Assembly (NCBI GenBank): GCA_963764465.1
Contig: CAVXSO010000007.1
Span: 868,001-932,000, forward strand
Direction: 5' to 3'
DNA: 64,000 nt
DNA from: JAJXXT01 sp963764465
GTDB taxonomy: Bacteria; Pseudomonadota; Alphaproteobacteria; Acetobacterales; Acetobacteraceae
Shown here: piece after piece, positions 16,591-24,397 of the stretch
Layout: each line of letters begins with the position of its first letter
Numbering within the stretch: position 1 is the stretch's first letter
Program-made: the position numbers and the translations under genes
Notes under the pieces: model-generated
What the model was told of the DNA's origin: nothing
What the model saw: only the letters and a program-made list of their open reading frames with translations
Database searches by the model: none

Positions 16591-17325
16591 ATGCGGCTCA
16601 GCCAATCCTTCATCGAGCGCAACGCCATCGTGCTCCTGGTCGCAACGCTCATCACGGTCGCGATCGGCGGCCTGGTCGAGGTGGTGCCGCTCTTCACCAT
16701 CCAGACCACGGTGGAGAAAGTGCCCGGCATCAGGCCGTACTCGCCGCTCGAGCTGCTTGGCCGGCAGGTCTACCTGCGCGAGGGCTGCTATCTCTGCCAC
16801 AGCCAGCAGGTCCGCAACCTGCGTGACGAGGTGGCGCGCTACGGCCACCCGTCGATCGCGGCGGAGAGCATGTACGATCACCCGTTCCAGTGGGGCTCCA
16901 AGCGCATCGGCCCGGATCTGGCACGCGTCGGCGGCAAGTACTCGAACGACTGGATGTACCAGCACCTTGAGGCGCCGCGCTCGCTAGTTCCGGAATCGAT
17001 CATGCCGGACTTCGCCTTCCTCGCCCAGAACAAGCTCAACACCTCCGAGCTGCTGGCGCACATGAAGGCGAACGTCGAGCTCGGCGTACCGTACACGAAG
17101 GACGACCTGAAGGACGCCGCGGCCGACCTCGCGGTACAGGCCGACCCCAACGCCGACCACGCGGGGCTGCTCAAACGCTACCCGAACGCGATGGTGGTGC
17201 TGGGCAAGGGCGGCCAGGTGACGGAGCTCGACGCCCTCGTCGCCTACCTGCAGATCCTCGGGCGGATGGTCGACTTCGCCAATCCCGCCGTCGAACACGC
17301 ACTCGAAGCCCAGGGAGGCAAGTGA
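16591..17325 (+). CDS. ccoO: cbb3-type cytochrome c oxidase subunit II (mono-heme cytochrome c)
   Basis: A 244-residue membrane-anchored cytochrome c. It has one N-terminal helix (IVLLVATLITVAIGGLVEVV) and a single heme c motif CYLCH at about residue 66. The family-typical YSPLELLGRQVYLREGCYLC and RVGGKYSNDWMYQHLEAPRS follow; the Met of SIMPDF is the likely axial ligand. It passes electrons from CcoP to CcoN. The stop shares one base with the start of ccoQ. Confidence 0.96.
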   Translation: MRLSQSFIERNAIVLLVATLITVAIGGLVEVVPLFTIQTTVEKVPGIRPYSPLELLGRQVYLREGCYLCHSQQVRNLRDEVARYGHPSIAAESMYDHPFQWGSKRIGPDLARVGGKYSNDWMYQHLEAPRSLVPESIMPDFAFLAQNKLNTSELLAHMKANVELGVPYTKDDLKDAAADLAVQADPNADHAGLLKRYPNAMVVLGKGGQVTELDALVAYLQILGRMVDFANPAVEHALEAQGGK

Positions 17326-17468
17326 TGAATTTCCTGGCCCTGATCGACGCATTCTTCGTCGTACCCGGCCTGATCGTGTTCATCGCGATCCTGCTGGCAA
17401 CCTACTGGCCGGGACGGCGCGATGCGATGGAACGCAACGCCCAGATCCCGTTCCGCGACAACACCTAG
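17325..17468 (+). CDS. ccoQ: cbb3-type cytochrome oxidase subunit CcoQ
   Basis: A 47-residue single-helix protein that begins MNFLALIDAFFVVPG, continues with the helix LIVFIAILLATYWPG and ends in the charged RRDAMERNAQIPFRDNT. Size, position between ccoO and ccoP, and the W-P-G-R-R-D motif after the helix are typical of CcoQ, which stabilises the oxidase. The ATG overlaps the ccoO stop by one base and has GGGAGGC before it. ccoP begins 10 bases downstream. Confidence 0.9.
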   Translation: MNFLALIDAFFVVPGLIVFIAILLATYWPGRRDAMERNAQIPFRDNT

Positions 17469-17477
17469 GAGATCCCG

Positions 17478-18347
17478 GTGCCGACCAAGATCGAAAAGGA
17501 CGTCATCACCGGCAAGGATACGACCGGGCATGAGTGGGACGGCCTCAAGGAGCTCAACACGCCGCTGCCGAGGTGGTGGGTCAATGTCTGGATCGTCTCC
17601 ATCATCTTCTCCCTCGGCTACATGCTGCTCTATCCCTCCATCCCGCTGGGCACGACCTATTTCGGCGGACTGCTGGGCTGGAACTCGCACAAGGCGGTGG
17701 CCGAGGCGGTGGCGGTGATGGACGCGCGCCACGCCGCGGACATGAAGCGCATCGGCGAGCTGCCGATCGCGCAGGTGGCGGCCAGCCCGCAGCTCAAGGA
17801 AGTGGCGATGCAGGCCGGACGCATCGCGTTCGCCGAGAACTGCCAGCCCTGCCATGGCGCGGACGGCGTCGGCCGCGTGGGCTATCCGCCGCTGGACACG
17901 GATTTCTGGCTCTGGGGCGGCACGCTGGCCGACATCCAGCGCATCATCGAGTACGGCATCCGCAGCGGCGATCCCAAGGCACATGACAGCCAGATGCCCG
18001 CCTTCGGCCATGACGGCATCCTCAAGGCGGAGCAGGTGGCGCTCGTCTCCCATTACGTCGCGACCTTGTTCGGCATCGAGAAGCCGGGCCCGACGACGCA
18101 GGCCGGCCAGAAGCTCTTCGCGGACAACTGCGCCGCCTGCCACGGCGACAAGGGCCAGGGCAACCGCGAGGTGGGCGCGCCGCCGCTCGCCAGCCGCGTG
18201 CATCTCTACGGCGGCACGCTGGCCGACATCGAATACCAGGTGAACACACCGCGAGCCGGGGTGATGCCCGCCTGGCATACACGATTCGACCCGGCAACAA
18301 TCAACAGCCTCGCGATCTATGTCCACTCCCTCGGCGGTGGTGAGTAG
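17478..18347 (+). CDS. ccoP: cbb3-type cytochrome c oxidase subunit III (di-heme cytochrome c)
   Basis: A 289-residue membrane-anchored cytochrome with two c-heme motifs, CQPCHGADG near residue 121 and CAACHGDKG near residue 218, and axial Met candidates in SQMPAFG and GVMPAWH. The N-terminal DGLKELNTPLPRWW followed by a helix is the CcoP hallmark. The start is a GTG at 17478 with GGAG 7 bases upstream. It accepts electrons from soluble cytochromes or the bc1 complex for CcoO and CcoN. Confidence 0.96.
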   Translation: MPTKIEKDVITGKDTTGHEWDGLKELNTPLPRWWVNVWIVSIIFSLGYMLLYPSIPLGTTYFGGLLGWNSHKAVAEAVAVMDARHAADMKRIGELPIAQVAASPQLKEVAMQAGRIAFAENCQPCHGADGVGRVGYPPLDTDFWLWGGTLADIQRIIEYGIRSGDPKAHDSQMPAFGHDGILKAEQVALVSHYVATLFGIEKPGPTTQAGQKLFADNCAACHGDKGQGNREVGAPPLASRVHLYGGTLADIEYQVNTPRAGVMPAWHTRFDPATINSLAIYVHSLGGGE

Positions 18348-18365
18348 AAACCCAGGAAAGGGACG

Positions 18366-19847
18366 ATGAGCGTGATCGAGACGAAGCGGCGCGTCGCCAA
18401 GACCGACCAGCCGCCGCCGGAGACGAGTTCCCTCTACGCCGACCGCGTGCGGGTCTACCCGCGCGCGGTCAAGGGTTGGAACCGGCGGATCAAATGGGCG
18501 ATCCTCTGTGTCTGCCTCGGCATCTATTACGTTGTGCCGTGGCTGCGCTGGGACCGCGGGCCGGGTCGCCCCGACCAGGCGATCCTGCTCGATATCGCCA
18601 GCGAGCGGTTCTACTTCTTCAACATGGAGTTCTGGCCGCAGGACGTGTTCTACCTCACCGGGCTGCTCGTGCTCGGCGCGGTGTCGCTGTTCCTGGTGAC
18701 CAGCCTCTTCGGCCGCCTGTGGTGCGGCTATACCTGCCCGCAGACGGTGTGGACGGACCTGTTCATGCTGATCGAGCGCTGGGTCGAGGGCGACCGCAAC
18801 GAGCGCATGCGCCGCGACCAGCGTCCCTTCGCGTTCAATCGCCAGGGGCTCGACAAGGCGTGGCGCAAGGCGGTGAAGCACGCGGTCTGGCTCGGCATCG
18901 CGTTCTGGACCGGCGGCGCCTGGATCATGTACTTCGCCGACGCGCCGACGACCGTGGTACAGTTCTGGAGCGGCACCGCGGCGCTGCCCGTCTACATCTA
19001 CACGTTCCTGTTCACGTCCACGACCTATGTGCTGGCCGGCTGGGCGCGCGAGCAGGTCTGCACCTATATGTGCCCGTGGCCGCGTTTCCAGTCGGCGATG
19101 CTCGACGAGCAGACCATTACGGTCACGTACCAGGCCTGGCGCGGCGAGCCACGCGGCCACCACGTGAAGCAGGACAGCGCGGCGGGCGCCAGGCTCGGCG
19201 ACTGCATCGACTGCATGGCCTGCGTGCATGCCTGCCCCACCGGCATCGACATCCGCGACGGCATCCAGCTCGAATGCATCAATTGCGGGCTTTGCGTGGA
19301 TGCCTGCAACGAGATCATGGGCAGGATCAACCGGCCGGAATGGCTGATCACCTGGGACACGCTCGCACGGCAGAACGCGCGCAAGGCCGGGCGGGCGGAG
19401 CAGCTCCACTTCCTGCGGCCGCGCACCTTCGTCTATCTCGGCGTGCTGCTGGTCGCGGTCGCGGTGATGGGCGCCGCACTCGCCATGCGCTCGCACACCG
19501 CGATCTCGGTCGCGCATCAGCGCCAGCCGCTGTACGTGCGGATGACCGATGGCGCCGTGCGCAACGGCTACGAGATCGATATCTCCAACAAGACCGGCAA
19601 GCCCGCGGATTATGAGCTGTCGCTCGCCGGCCCGCCCGGCCTGCGCGCCTGGCGCAACGAAAGCCCGGAGACGGCGGCGACGTCACTCAAGCTGAACGTG
19701 CCCGCCGACAGCATCGGCCAGATCCGCCTGCAGGTCGCGGTGCCGCCGCAGGCCTCGCATGGCTCGCACGCGCTCACTTTCCGGCTGCACAACCTGACCA
19801 CCGGCGAGACCGCGAGCTACGAGTCCGTCTTCATCGGGCCGAACTAG
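18366..19847 (+). CDS. ccoG: cbb3 oxidase accessory protein CcoG (RdxA/FixG-like), 4Fe-4S
   Basis: A 493-residue polyferredoxin membrane protein. After several helices it carries the two-cluster stretch CIDCMACVHACPTGIDIR and CINCGLCVDACNEIM (about residues 281-320). The membrane motif CGYTCPQTVWTDLFM and the C-terminal Ig-like FixG domain are typical. CcoG is thought to reduce Cu(II) for delivery to the oxidase assembly machinery. It follows ccoP by 18 bases in the usual NOQP-G order. Confidence 0.95.
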   Translation: MSVIETKRRVAKTDQPPPETSSLYADRVRVYPRAVKGWNRRIKWAILCVCLGIYYVVPWLRWDRGPGRPDQAILLDIASERFYFFNMEFWPQDVFYLTGLLVLGAVSLFLVTSLFGRLWCGYTCPQTVWTDLFMLIERWVEGDRNERMRRDQRPFAFNRQGLDKAWRKAVKHAVWLGIAFWTGGAWIMYFADAPTTVVQFWSGTAALPVYIYTFLFTSTTYVLAGWAREQVCTYMCPWPRFQSAMLDEQTITVTYQAWRGEPRGHHVKQDSAAGARLGDCIDCMACVHACPTGIDIRDGIQLECINCGLCVDACNEIMGRINRPEWLITWDTLARQNARKAGRAEQLHFLRPRTFVYLGVLLVAVAVMGAALAMRSHTAISVAHQRQPLYVRMTDGAVRNGYEIDISNKTGKPADYELSLAGPPGLRAWRNESPETAATSLKLNVPADSIGQIRLQVAVPPQASHGSHALTFRLHNLTTGETASYESVFIGPN

Positions 19848-19903
19848 GGTGGGTCGTGGTTCTCCCTGACATCGCACGCCCCTTGTTCCGGCCAGTAACC
19901 TCG

Positions 19904-19931
19904 CCCGCTCGGACGATCCCGTCCGGGCGGG
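19904..19931 (+). other. Strong hairpin between ccoG and ccoH
   Basis: CCCGCTCGGACG and CGTCCGGGCGGG pair over 12 positions (one G-U) around a 4-base loop, in the 104-base gap between ccoG and ccoH. No T tract follows. It may stabilise the upstream oxidase message or attenuate transcription into the assembly genes. The AGGAGG Shine-Dalgarno of ccoH begins about 10 bases later. Confidence 0.5.
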
Positions 19932-19951
19932 TGATGCCTTAGGAGGAATGC

Positions 19952-20452
19952 ATGGACGGATCTGGCTACAACCCGATGCCATCGCTTCCCGCGCAGCGCT
20001 CCGGCTGGCGCTTCTTCCCGCTCGCCGTGGTGCTCTGCCTGCTGCTCGTCGCGGTCGCCAACGGCGTCTTGATCTATTACGCCGAGGCAACATTCCCCGG
20101 GGAGGCGATCTCCCACCAGTTCACGCTCGCCAACAACTATGGGCGCGTGCTGGCGGCGGAGAAGGCGCAGCAGGCGCTCGGTTGGCGGATCTCCGCCACG
20201 CTCGACGGGCATGTGCCGGTGGTGCGCATCGCGGGGCGCGAGGGCGGGCCGCTCGCCAACCTCGTCGTCCGGGCGATCGCGGCGCGGCCGCTCGGGCCGG
20301 AGCAGCGCACGCGGCTCAGCTTCATCGAGACGACACGCGGCGCCTATCGCGCGGACCTGGCGCTGAACGAGCCCGGCAACTGGGACCTGGTGGTGCTTGC
20401 GCGCGGCCCCGGCGGCACCGTGCACGAGGTCCTTCACTTGATGGTGCCGTGA
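19952..20452 (+). CDS. ccoH: cbb3 oxidase assembly protein CcoH (FixH family)
   Basis: A 166-residue single-helix membrane protein (FFPLAVVLCLLLVAVANGVL) with a periplasmic FixH domain; NYGRVLAAEKAQQALGWR is the usual N-terminal part and NWDLVVLARG the C-terminal strand. CcoH binds the oxidase and helps assembly. AGGAGG stands before the ATG. Its stop overlaps the GTG of ccoI by four bases. Confidence 0.88.
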   Translation: MDGSGYNPMPSLPAQRSGWRFFPLAVVLCLLLVAVANGVLIYYAEATFPGEAISHQFTLANNYGRVLAAEKAQQALGWRISATLDGHVPVVRIAGREGGPLANLVVRAIAARPLGPEQRTRLSFIETTRGAYRADLALNEPGNWDLVVLARGPGGTVHEVLHLMVP

Positions 20453-22815
20453 GCGTCGCGCTCGTCGCGGACGATGCCATCGGCGCACCGGGGCCGGTGG
20501 CGGCGCGCTGCCGGCATTGCGGGCAACCGGCCCCGGCGGGAGAGGCGTTCTGCTGCTCCGGCTGCGCGGCCGCCGCCGAGATCATCAGCGGCCTCGGGCT
20601 CGCGGCGTATTACGACCGTCGCGCGCTGGACCCCACCGGGCGCCCGCCACGGCCGGAGGAAGCGCCCGATATCACGCGCGCCGTGGACCTCGGCCCCGAC
20701 GGCACCGCGAGCGTCACCCTCGCGGTCGAGGGGTTGCATTGCGGCGCCTGCGTCTGGCTCATCGAGTCGGTGCTGGCGCGGCGCGCGGGGCTGATCGCCG
20801 GGCGCGTCAACATGACCACGCGCCGGCTCAGCCTGCGCTGGAAGGGCGGGTTCGCGGAAGGGGCGGGGCATGTCGCGGCCGTCGCGGCACTCGGCTACCG
20901 GCTGGTGCCCTACGACGCGGCGGCGCTGGCGGCGGCGGACGACCGCGAGGGCCGCGCGCTGGTCCGCGCCATGGCGGTCGCTGGGTTCGTCGCCGGCAAC
21001 GTGATGCTGTTCTCCATCGCCACCTGGATCGGCGCGGAGCAAGGCATGGGCGGCGGCGCGATCGCCACGCTGCACTGGCTCTCGGCGCTGCTGGTGCTGC
21101 CGGCGGTGGCCTATGCCGGGCGCCCGTTCTTCGCCTCCGCAGCAAGGGCGCTCACGCACCGGCGCACCAACATGGACGTGCCGATCAGCGTCGGGCTGGT
21201 CACCGTCTGCGGCCTGTCGCTGGCGCAGACGATCTCCGCGGGCGGTCAGGTTTATTTCGATTCGGCAGCGACGCTGCTGTTCTTCCTGCTGATCGGGCGC
21301 GTGCTGGACCATCGCGCGCGGGCGGAGGTGCGGCGCGGCAGCGTGGAGATGCTGGCGCTGCGTGGCGCCTCCGCCTCGGTGCTGCGCGCGGACGGCACGG
21401 TGGAGCGGCGCGCCGCGGACGCGATCCGCCCGGACGAGATGCTGCTGGTGGCGAGCGGCGAGCGCATCGCGGCCGACGGCGAGGTCGCCACGGGCGAGAG
21501 CGAGATCGACCAGAGCCTGGTGACGGGCGAGAGCCTGCCGGTCCGCGTCCGGCGCGGCAGCGCGGTCTATGCCGGCACGCTCAACCTCGGCGCCTCCGTC
21601 ACGGTGCGCGCGCGGGCGGCGGGCGAGGCGACGCTGCTCGCCGAATGCGTGCGCATGATCGAGGCGGCGCAGGCGCGGCGCGGGCGCATCGTGGCACTCG
21701 CGGACAAGGTCGCGGGCTTCTACACGCCGGTGGTGCATGTCGCGGCCGCCGCCACGTTCCTGGCGTGGTGGCTCTCGGGCGCGGGCATTGTGCCAGCGCT
21801 GACGACGGCGAGCGCGGTGCTGATCATCACCTGCCCCTGCGCGCTGGCGCTGGCGATTCCGGCCGCTCAGGTGATCGCGGCGGGGCGGCTGTTCACGCGC
21901 GGGGTGATGCTGAAATCGCCGCTGGCGCTGGAACGGCTGGCGGAGGTGGACGACATCGCCTTCGACAAGACCGGTACGCTCACGGAACCGACGCTGGTAC
22001 CGGACAAGGACACGCCGGCCGAGGCGCTGGCCATCGCCGCGAGCCTCGCCGCCGCGAGCCGGCACCCGCTGGCCAAGGCGCTGGTGGAGGCGCAGGCGGC
22101 GTCCGGGCATCCGGTCAAGCCGCTCGCGGATGTGGTGGAGCATCGCGGCGAGGGGCTTTCGGCAATGACGGCGGGGGGAGAAATCCGTCTCGGTCGCGCA
22201 TCGTTCTGCGGTGTTGCCGAGTCCGGCAGCGACGCGCCGGAGCTGGTGCTGACGCGCCCGGGCCACGCGCCCGCGCGGCTGCGCTTTACCGAGAAGCTGC
22301 GCGAGGACGCCGTGGCCGTGGCAAACGGCCTCGCCCGCGCGGGGCATGCGCTGCACCTGCTCTCGGGCGATCGGGAGGGCGCGGTGCGGCGGGCGGCGGC
22401 TTCGTGCGGCATCGCCGACTGGACCGCGGGTGCGACGCCCGCGGACAAGGTGGCGAAGCTGGAGGCCTGGCGCGCGGCCGGGCGGCACGTGCTGATGGTA
22501 GGCGACGGGCTGAACGACGCGCCCTCCCTCGCCGCGGCGCATGTCTCGATGTCACCGGCGACGGCGACGGAGGCGAGCCAGGCGGCGGCGGACCTGGTGT
22601 TCCGCGGGCGGCACCTCGCCCCGGTCGCGGAGGCGCTGCAGTTGGCGCGCCAGACGCGCGCGATCATGCGCGAGAACCTCACACTCGCCTTCGCCTACAA
22701 CGCCGTGATGCTGCCGCTCGCGGCATCCGGCTGGGTGCAGCCCTGGCTCGCGGCGGTGGCGATGTCCTCCTCGTCGCTGCTCGTGCTGGGCAACTCGCTC
22801 CGGCTGCAACGCTGA
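20449..22815 (+). CDS. ccoI: Copper-translocating P-type ATPase CcoI (FixI type)
   Basis: A 788-residue P1B ATPase needed to supply copper to the cbb3 oxidase. The GTG at 20449 (GTGA overlap with ccoH) is favoured over the longer open frame. It has an N-terminal Cys-rich domain (CRHCGQPAPAGEAFCCSGC), one HMA domain with GLHCGAC, and the transport motif CPCALALAIP. It also has the phosphorylation site DKTGTLTEP, the S-R-H-P-L-A nucleotide-binding His, and the hinge GDGLNDAPS. CcoI and CopA2-type pumps export Cu(I) to the periplasm for CuB-site assembly. Confidence 0.95.
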   Translation: MSVALVADDAIGAPGPVAARCRHCGQPAPAGEAFCCSGCAAAAEIISGLGLAAYYDRRALDPTGRPPRPEEAPDITRAVDLGPDGTASVTLAVEGLHCGACVWLIESVLARRAGLIAGRVNMTTRRLSLRWKGGFAEGAGHVAAVAALGYRLVPYDAAALAAADDREGRALVRAMAVAGFVAGNVMLFSIATWIGAEQGMGGGAIATLHWLSALLVLPAVAYAGRPFFASAARALTHRRTNMDVPISVGLVTVCGLSLAQTISAGGQVYFDSAATLLFFLLIGRVLDHRARAEVRRGSVEMLALRGASASVLRADGTVERRAADAIRPDEMLLVASGERIAADGEVATGESEIDQSLVTGESLPVRVRRGSAVYAGTLNLGASVTVRARAAGEATLLAECVRMIEAAQARRGRIVALADKVAGFYTPVVHVAAAATFLAWWLSGAGIVPALTTASAVLIITCPCALALAIPAAQVIAAGRLFTRGVMLKSPLALERLAEVDDIAFDKTGTLTEPTLVPDKDTPAEALAIAASLAAASRHPLAKALVEAQAASGHPVKPLADVVEHRGEGLSAMTAGGEIRLGRASFCGVAESGSDAPELVLTRPGHAPARLRFTEKLREDAVAVANGLARAGHALHLLSGDREGAVRRAAASCGIADWTAGATPADKVAKLEAWRAAGRHVLMVGDGLNDAPSLAAAHVSMSPATATEASQAAADLVFRGRHLAPVAEALQLARQTRAIMRENLTLAFAYNAVMLPLAASGWVQPWLAAVAMSSSSLLVLGNSLRLQR

Positions 22816-22829
22816 GGCAGGGCGCGGCG

Positions 22830-23051
22830 ATGGGCATCATTCTCTACCTGATCGGCCTGAGCCTGGTGCTGGGCCTTTGCGGGCTCGGCCTGTTCCTGTG
22901 GTCGCTGAGCCGCGGGCAGTTCGACGACATGGAAGGGGCGGCGCGGCGGGTGCTGTTCGACGACCTCGACGAGGCGGAGGGCGCGGCACCGGCGGCGCAG
23001 GCCTGGCCTCAGGACGCGGTGGCGACGCGGCGCGTTCCGGCATCGAAATAA
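22830..23051 (+). CDS. ccoS: cbb3 oxidase maturation protein CcoS
   Basis: A 73-residue protein with one N-terminal helix (IILYLIGLSLVLGLCGLGLF) followed by LWSLSRGQFDDMEGAARRVL, the well-conserved CcoS signature. CcoS is needed for insertion of heme b and CuB. It begins 14 bases after ccoI and ends the assembly operon, its 3' end overlapping the convergent carbonic-anhydrase-like gene by 43 bases. Confidence 0.92.
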   Translation: MGIILYLIGLSLVLGLCGLGLFLWSLSRGQFDDMEGAARRVLFDDLDEAEGAAPAAQAWPQDAVATRRVPASK

Positions 23052-23557
23052 CCGGCCGCGATGGCCAGCCCCCCGGCCCGGACGCGCGCGGCCAGCGGCT
23101 TCGATGCCTGGGCGAACGCGCCGACCTGGACCAGCGTGTTGATCTGCGCGGTGACCACGGGATCGCCCTGCCCCTGCAGCACGGCGCGGGCGAAATCCGC
23201 GTAGGGGCCGGGCTTGCCGAAGGCGGGCCTGTCCTTGATCGCCGCCGCGATCGTGGCGCAACCGGAATGGCCCAGCACCATGACGACCGCGGCGCCGAGG
23301 CCGGAGACGGCGTATTCCAGGCTGGCCACAGCGTCGTGCGTGACGGCGTTGCCCGGCGTTTTCACGGTGTGGATGCGCCCGACTGGCTGGTCGAAGATCA
23401 GCTCTGGCGGTTCCGCGAGGTCGGTGCAGGTGAGCACGGCCGCGAGCACCGGCTGGCGGCTGACCGTGCCGCCCCCCAGGATCGTGGTGTCCTCGTCGAA
23501 GCTCTCGAGGTCGTTGTTGACGTAGCGCTCGTTGCCGGCGAGCAGGTCCTGGAGCAC
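23009..23557 (-). CDS. Beta-carbonic-anhydrase-like protein with altered C-x-D-x-R motif; probable exported form with upstream leader
   Basis: 182 residues from a GTG. The zinc ligands H-x-x-C are kept in LGHSGCATI, but the usual C-x-D-S-R reads CTDLAEPPE, so the Asp is present and its Arg partner is not. KTPGNAVTHDAVASLEYAV is otherwise typical. The same frame continues upstream to about 23722 through a twin-arginine-like leader (GRRTALALAAAGGAAALAHA). No ATG, GTG or TTG begins that stretch; an ATT at 23720-23722 has AGGAGAGG before it. So either the start is unusual or the cytosolic GTG form is real. It is convergent with ccoS. Confidence 0.7.
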   Translation of the reverse strand: MLQDLLAGNERYVNNDLESFDEDTTILGGGTVSRQPVLAAVLTCTDLAEPPELIFDQPVGRIHTVKTPGNAVTHDAVASLEYAVSGLGAAVVMVLGHSGCATIAAAIKDRPAFGKPGPYADFARAVLQGQGDPVVTAQINTLVQVGAFAQASKPLAARVRAGGLAIAAGYFDAGTRRVATAS

Positions 23558-23780
23558 CGCCGCCGGCGACGCGGCATCGGGTGGCGGCGCCAGGCCCTGG
23601 GCGCGCGCCGCATGGGCGAGGGCCGCGGCGCCGCCAGCAGCCGCCAGCGCCAGTGCCGTTCGGCGGCCGAGCAGGCGCGGGGCGGAGGCGCAGCAGGGGC
23701 AGCGTGGCGGGAAGGCGGGAATGAGACCTCTCCTCGGGACCGGGGAACGATAGACCCGGCAGCGGCGGCGCGTCAGCCGC

Positions 23781-24293
23781 CTAGTCTCGCGCGGGGATGG
23801 TGCCGAGGCCCTCGTTCGCCTCGATGAGCCGCGTCATCAGGCGCATGAACTCAAGCCGCTCCGCCGGCGCGAGCGGGCGCAGCAGGCGCGCCTGGGCGCT
23901 CAGCATGCGCGGCGTCGCTGCGGCGAGGGTTTCGCGGCCCGCTGGCGTCAGCGCGACGAGGCGCACGCGCCGGTCCCGCTCGTCCATGTTGCGCACGACG
24001 AGGCCGCGCGCCTCCAGCCGGTCGATCACGCCGCCGATGGTGGAGGTGTCGTAGCCGATGCCGCGCGCCAGCGTCCTCTGGTCGATGCCGGGTTGGCGGG
24101 CGAGGGTATGCAGCGAGGAATACTGCACCGGTGTGAGGTTCAGCGCGCCGATCTCCTCCGCGAACAGCGCCACCGCCAGCTGCTGCACGCGCCGCGCCAG
24201 GTGGCCGGGCATGCTGCGCAGGTCCGGCGCCTCCGGCGAGGTTGGCACAGAGCCCCGCCGCTGCGCCCGCCTGCCGTCCGCTCCCTTTGGCAT
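23781..24293 (-). CDS. MarR-family transcriptional regulator, MobR-like
   Basis: A winged-helix regulator of about 170 residues. GIDQRTLARGIGYDTSTIGGVIDRLEARGL is the recognition region and RRVRLVALTPAG the wing, both classical MarR. The ATG at 24293 (GGAGAGAGGC before it) is chosen. A longer frame to 24359 would overlap a palindrome and leave almost no promoter space. It is divergent from a mobA-type 3-hydroxybenzoate 4-monooxygenase; in Comamonas the MarR protein MobR controls mobA in this arrangement and responds to the substrate. That role here is inference from context. Confidence 0.8.
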   Translation of the reverse strand: MPKGADGRRAQRRGSVPTSPEAPDLRSMPGHLARRVQQLAVALFAEEIGALNLTPVQYSSLHTLARQPGIDQRTLARGIGYDTSTIGGVIDRLEARGLVVRNMDERDRRVRLVALTPAGRETLAAATPRMLSAQARLLRPLAPAERLEFMRLMTRLIEANEGLGTIPARD

Positions 24294-24352
24294 GCCTCTC
24301 TCCGTCCCGGGCGACACGCCTTGACCGGGCGCGACCATCAGCATAACGATAA

Positions 24353-24364
24353 TCCGCATACGGA
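24353..24364. promoter_or_regulatory. Candidate operator in the MarR-mobA divergent region
   Basis: TCCGCATACGGA has 4-base inverted arms around CATA and lies 34-45 bases before the mobA ATG, inside the divergent promoter region. Position fits a MarR-family operator, but the palindrome is short and the assignment is tentative. Confidence 0.25.
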
Positions 24365-24397
24365 CATTCTGTCTACCGGTGGCATGGAGGAAGCGCG

